Origin: Scalindua sp964437425
GTDB lineage: Bacteria > Planctomycetota > Brocadiia > Brocadiales > Scalinduaceae
Direction: 5' to 3'
Length of the DNA stretch: 43,911 nt
Assembly (NCBI GenBank): GCA_964437425.1
Contig: CAYTGO010000022.1
Coordinates: 1 to 43,911 of the forward strand
Part shown: positions 42,726-43,911 of the stretch, one piece after another
Numbering within the stretch: the first letter of the stretch is position 1
Layout: each line of letters opens with the position of its first letter
Notes under the pieces: generated by a model
Told to the model about the DNA's origin: nothing
The model's input: the letters and a program-made list of their open reading frames with translations, nothing else
Databases searched by the model: none
Program-made: the position numbers and the translations under genes

Positions 42726-43591
42726 GTATCTTAATTAATAAAGACACTAAAGTAATCTGCCAGGGTATTACGGGACATTCCGGAAAGTTTCATACGGAGC
42801 ACATGCTGGAATACGGCACAAAAATCCTGGCGGGAGTTACTCCCGGAAAAGGAGGAACTCAGATTTTCGACGTTCCAGTTTTTAATTCCATGAAAGAAGC
42901 TATACAGGAGACAGAATGTGATACATCTATAATTTATGTTCCTGCCCCTTTCGCTGCTGACGCAATAATCGAGGCGGCAGAAGCAGGCATTAAATTAATC
43001 ATCTGTATAACAGAGGGAATTCCTACTATTGACATGCTGAAAGTAAAAGCGTATATCAATACTCAAACATCTCGTCTGATTGGACCAAACTGCCCCGGAA
43101 TTATCACTCCGGGCGAGTCAAAGATCGGCATTATGCCGGGTTATATTCATGCACCCGGCTCGGTAGGTGTTGTGTCAAGAAGTGGCACTCTGACCTACGA
43201 AGCCGTATGGCAACTAACTCAAAGAAATATCGGCCAGTCAACGTGCATTGGAATAGGTGGTGACCCTGTCATTGGAACAACATTTATAGACACCCTGAAA
43301 TTGTTTCAGGAAGATAACAACACCGAAGTGATAGTCATGATTGGCGAAATAGGTGGAAGTGCAGAGGAAGAAGCTGCAGAATTTATAAAACAGGAAGTGA
43401 CCAAACCCGTAATAAGCTTTATTGTTGGATTAACTGCTCCGAAAGGTCGAAGAATGGGCCATGCCGGAGCCATTATTGCCGGAGGTAAAGGTACTGTTGC
43501 TGAAAAAGTATCCTGCCTGCGAAGTGCCGGTGTCACTGTTGTAGATAGCCCGGCAGATATAGGAGAAGCGGTTGAAAAAGTATTAGGCTGA
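42722..43591 (+). CDS. sucD: Succinyl-CoA synthetase alpha subunit
   Basis: 289 residues. CoA-binding N-terminus (GITGHSGKFHTEHMLEYG, GVTPGKGG), IGPNCPGIITPGE, VSRSGTLTYE and the phospho-His247 in GRRMGHAGAIIAGG. Translation-coupled to sucC. Confidence 0.97.
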   Translation: MSILINKDTKVICQGITGHSGKFHTEHMLEYGTKILAGVTPGKGGTQIFDVPVFNSMKEAIQETECDTSIIYVPAPFAADAIIEAAEAGIKLIICITEGIPTIDMLKVKAYINTQTSRLIGPNCPGIITPGESKIGIMPGYIHAPGSVGVVSRSGTLTYEAVWQLTQRNIGQSTCIGIGGDPVIGTTFIDTLKLFQEDNNTEVIVMIGEIGGSAEEEAAEFIKQEVTKPVISFIVGLTAPKGRRMGHAGAIIAGGKGTVAEKVSCLRSAGVTVVDSPADIGEAVEKVLG

Positions 43592-43691
43592 CTGCCTTAG
43601 CCGTCAGTACGCTTCGCGTCATTAAGTCATTGACAGTGAAGCAATTGACCAATTGACAGCAGAGCCAAATGACTTATTTATAACTTGACCA

Positions 43692-43886
43692 ATGGCAAAG
43701 AAACAGGGAATTGTTAACATAAATCACAAGCGATGTAAAGTATGCGGTATATGCGTCAGTGTATGCCCTGTACAAAATTATAAAATAGAACAGAGAAAAC
43801 TTAGAGAGTTCGGTAAATGCATTGCATGTCTACAGTGTGAAAGATATTGTCCTGACATGGCACTAATTATAGATACTAAAAAATGA
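43692..43886 (+). CDS. korD: Two [4Fe-4S] ferredoxin, probable KorD subunit
   Basis: 64 residues with two cluster motifs: CKVCGICVSVCP and CIACLQCERYCP. Small ferredoxins of this form serve as the delta subunit of 2-oxoacid:ferredoxin oxidoreductases. The next gene starts at an ATGA overlap and opens with MTKRLLQGN, as KorA proteins do, and sucCD lie upstream, so 2-oxoglutarate:ferredoxin oxidoreductase is the likely complex. It could still be a general ferredoxin. 100 bp from sucD; no strong ribosome-binding site. Confidence 0.8.
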   Translation: MAKKQGIVNINHKRCKVCGICVSVCPVQNYKIEQRKLREFGKCIACLQCERYCPDMALIIDTKK

Positions 43887-43911
43887 CAAAAAGACTCCTA
43901 CAGGGTAACCA
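43883..43911 (+). CDS. korA: 2-oxoacid:ferredoxin oxidoreductase alpha subunit, first codons only
   Basis: ATG at 43883 overlaps the ferredoxin stop and reads MTKRLLQGN before the window ends. The LLQGN opening is typical of KorA-type alpha subunits, and gene order fits, but only nine residues are visible. Confidence 0.5.

Noticed and set aside
43592..43691. AAGTCATT/AATGACTT inverted repeat before the ferredoxin
   Set aside because: Only 8 bp, AT-rich and with a long loop; probably chance.

Overview
The window is an AT-rich stretch of a bacterial chromosome with Gram-negative-type gene content. It carries a large division and cell-wall (dcw) cluster, a lysine/alanine-rich histone H1-like protein, a YhaM/YlbF/RNase R group and the L21-L27-Obg block. 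My best impression is Planctomycetota, possibly the anammox order Brocadiales; this is inferred from gene mix and protein style, not proved. The MurE DNPR motif points to meso-diaminopimelate-type peptidoglycan.

Region 1 (1-21028, minus strand) is the dcw cluster, read from right to left: mraZ, rsmH, ftsL-like, ftsI, a small unknown gene, murE, a secreted transglutaminase-like protein, murF, mraY, ftsW, murG, murB, a block of signalling genes, ddl and ftsQ (cut by the window edge). It starts at a clear TTGACA/TATTTT promoter overlapped by 10-bp-period MraZ-type repeats. murD and murC, usually in this cluster, are absent. Between murB and ddl lie a histidine kinase, a receiver-kinase hybrid with Gln at the usual phospho-acceptor His, two tandem REC-GAF-HD-GYP proteins and a receiver-only copy. 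Three copies of a 70-71 bp imperfect palindrome occur only in this block. A 100-N gap in murE is an assembly artefact: the same 55 bp flank it, and removing the duplicate restores one 484-codon frame.

Region 2 (21029-27011) holds queA, a small glutaredoxin-like protein, the H1-like protein with 12-residue repeats (also broken by a 100-N gap), about 0.9 kb without recognisable genes but with a perfect 15-bp hairpin, then yqeY, a frameshifted two-TM zinc-ribbon gene, plsC, a family 2 glycosyltransferase and a GIY-YIG/DUF123 protein.

Region 3 (27012-33071) is RNA-turnover related: yhaM, a ylbF-family gene and rnr, followed by a TPR lipoprotein, comF and the ribosome hibernation factor hpf.

Region 4 (33072-41156) has ptsN and an HPr-Enzyme I fusion with no sugar permease nearby, a DUF2344 protein, an RNase E/G with a low-complexity insert, rplU, rpmA, a good intrinsic terminator, obgE, coaX and a TPR protein.

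Region 5 (41157-43911) is central metabolism: a strong promoter with a long leader, sucC, sucD, a two-cluster ferredoxin and the first codons of what looks like korA. Together these suggest a 2-oxoglutarate/succinyl-CoA segment of the TCA cycle that uses ferredoxin. No tRNA, rRNA, CRISPR array or intact insertion sequence was recognised.
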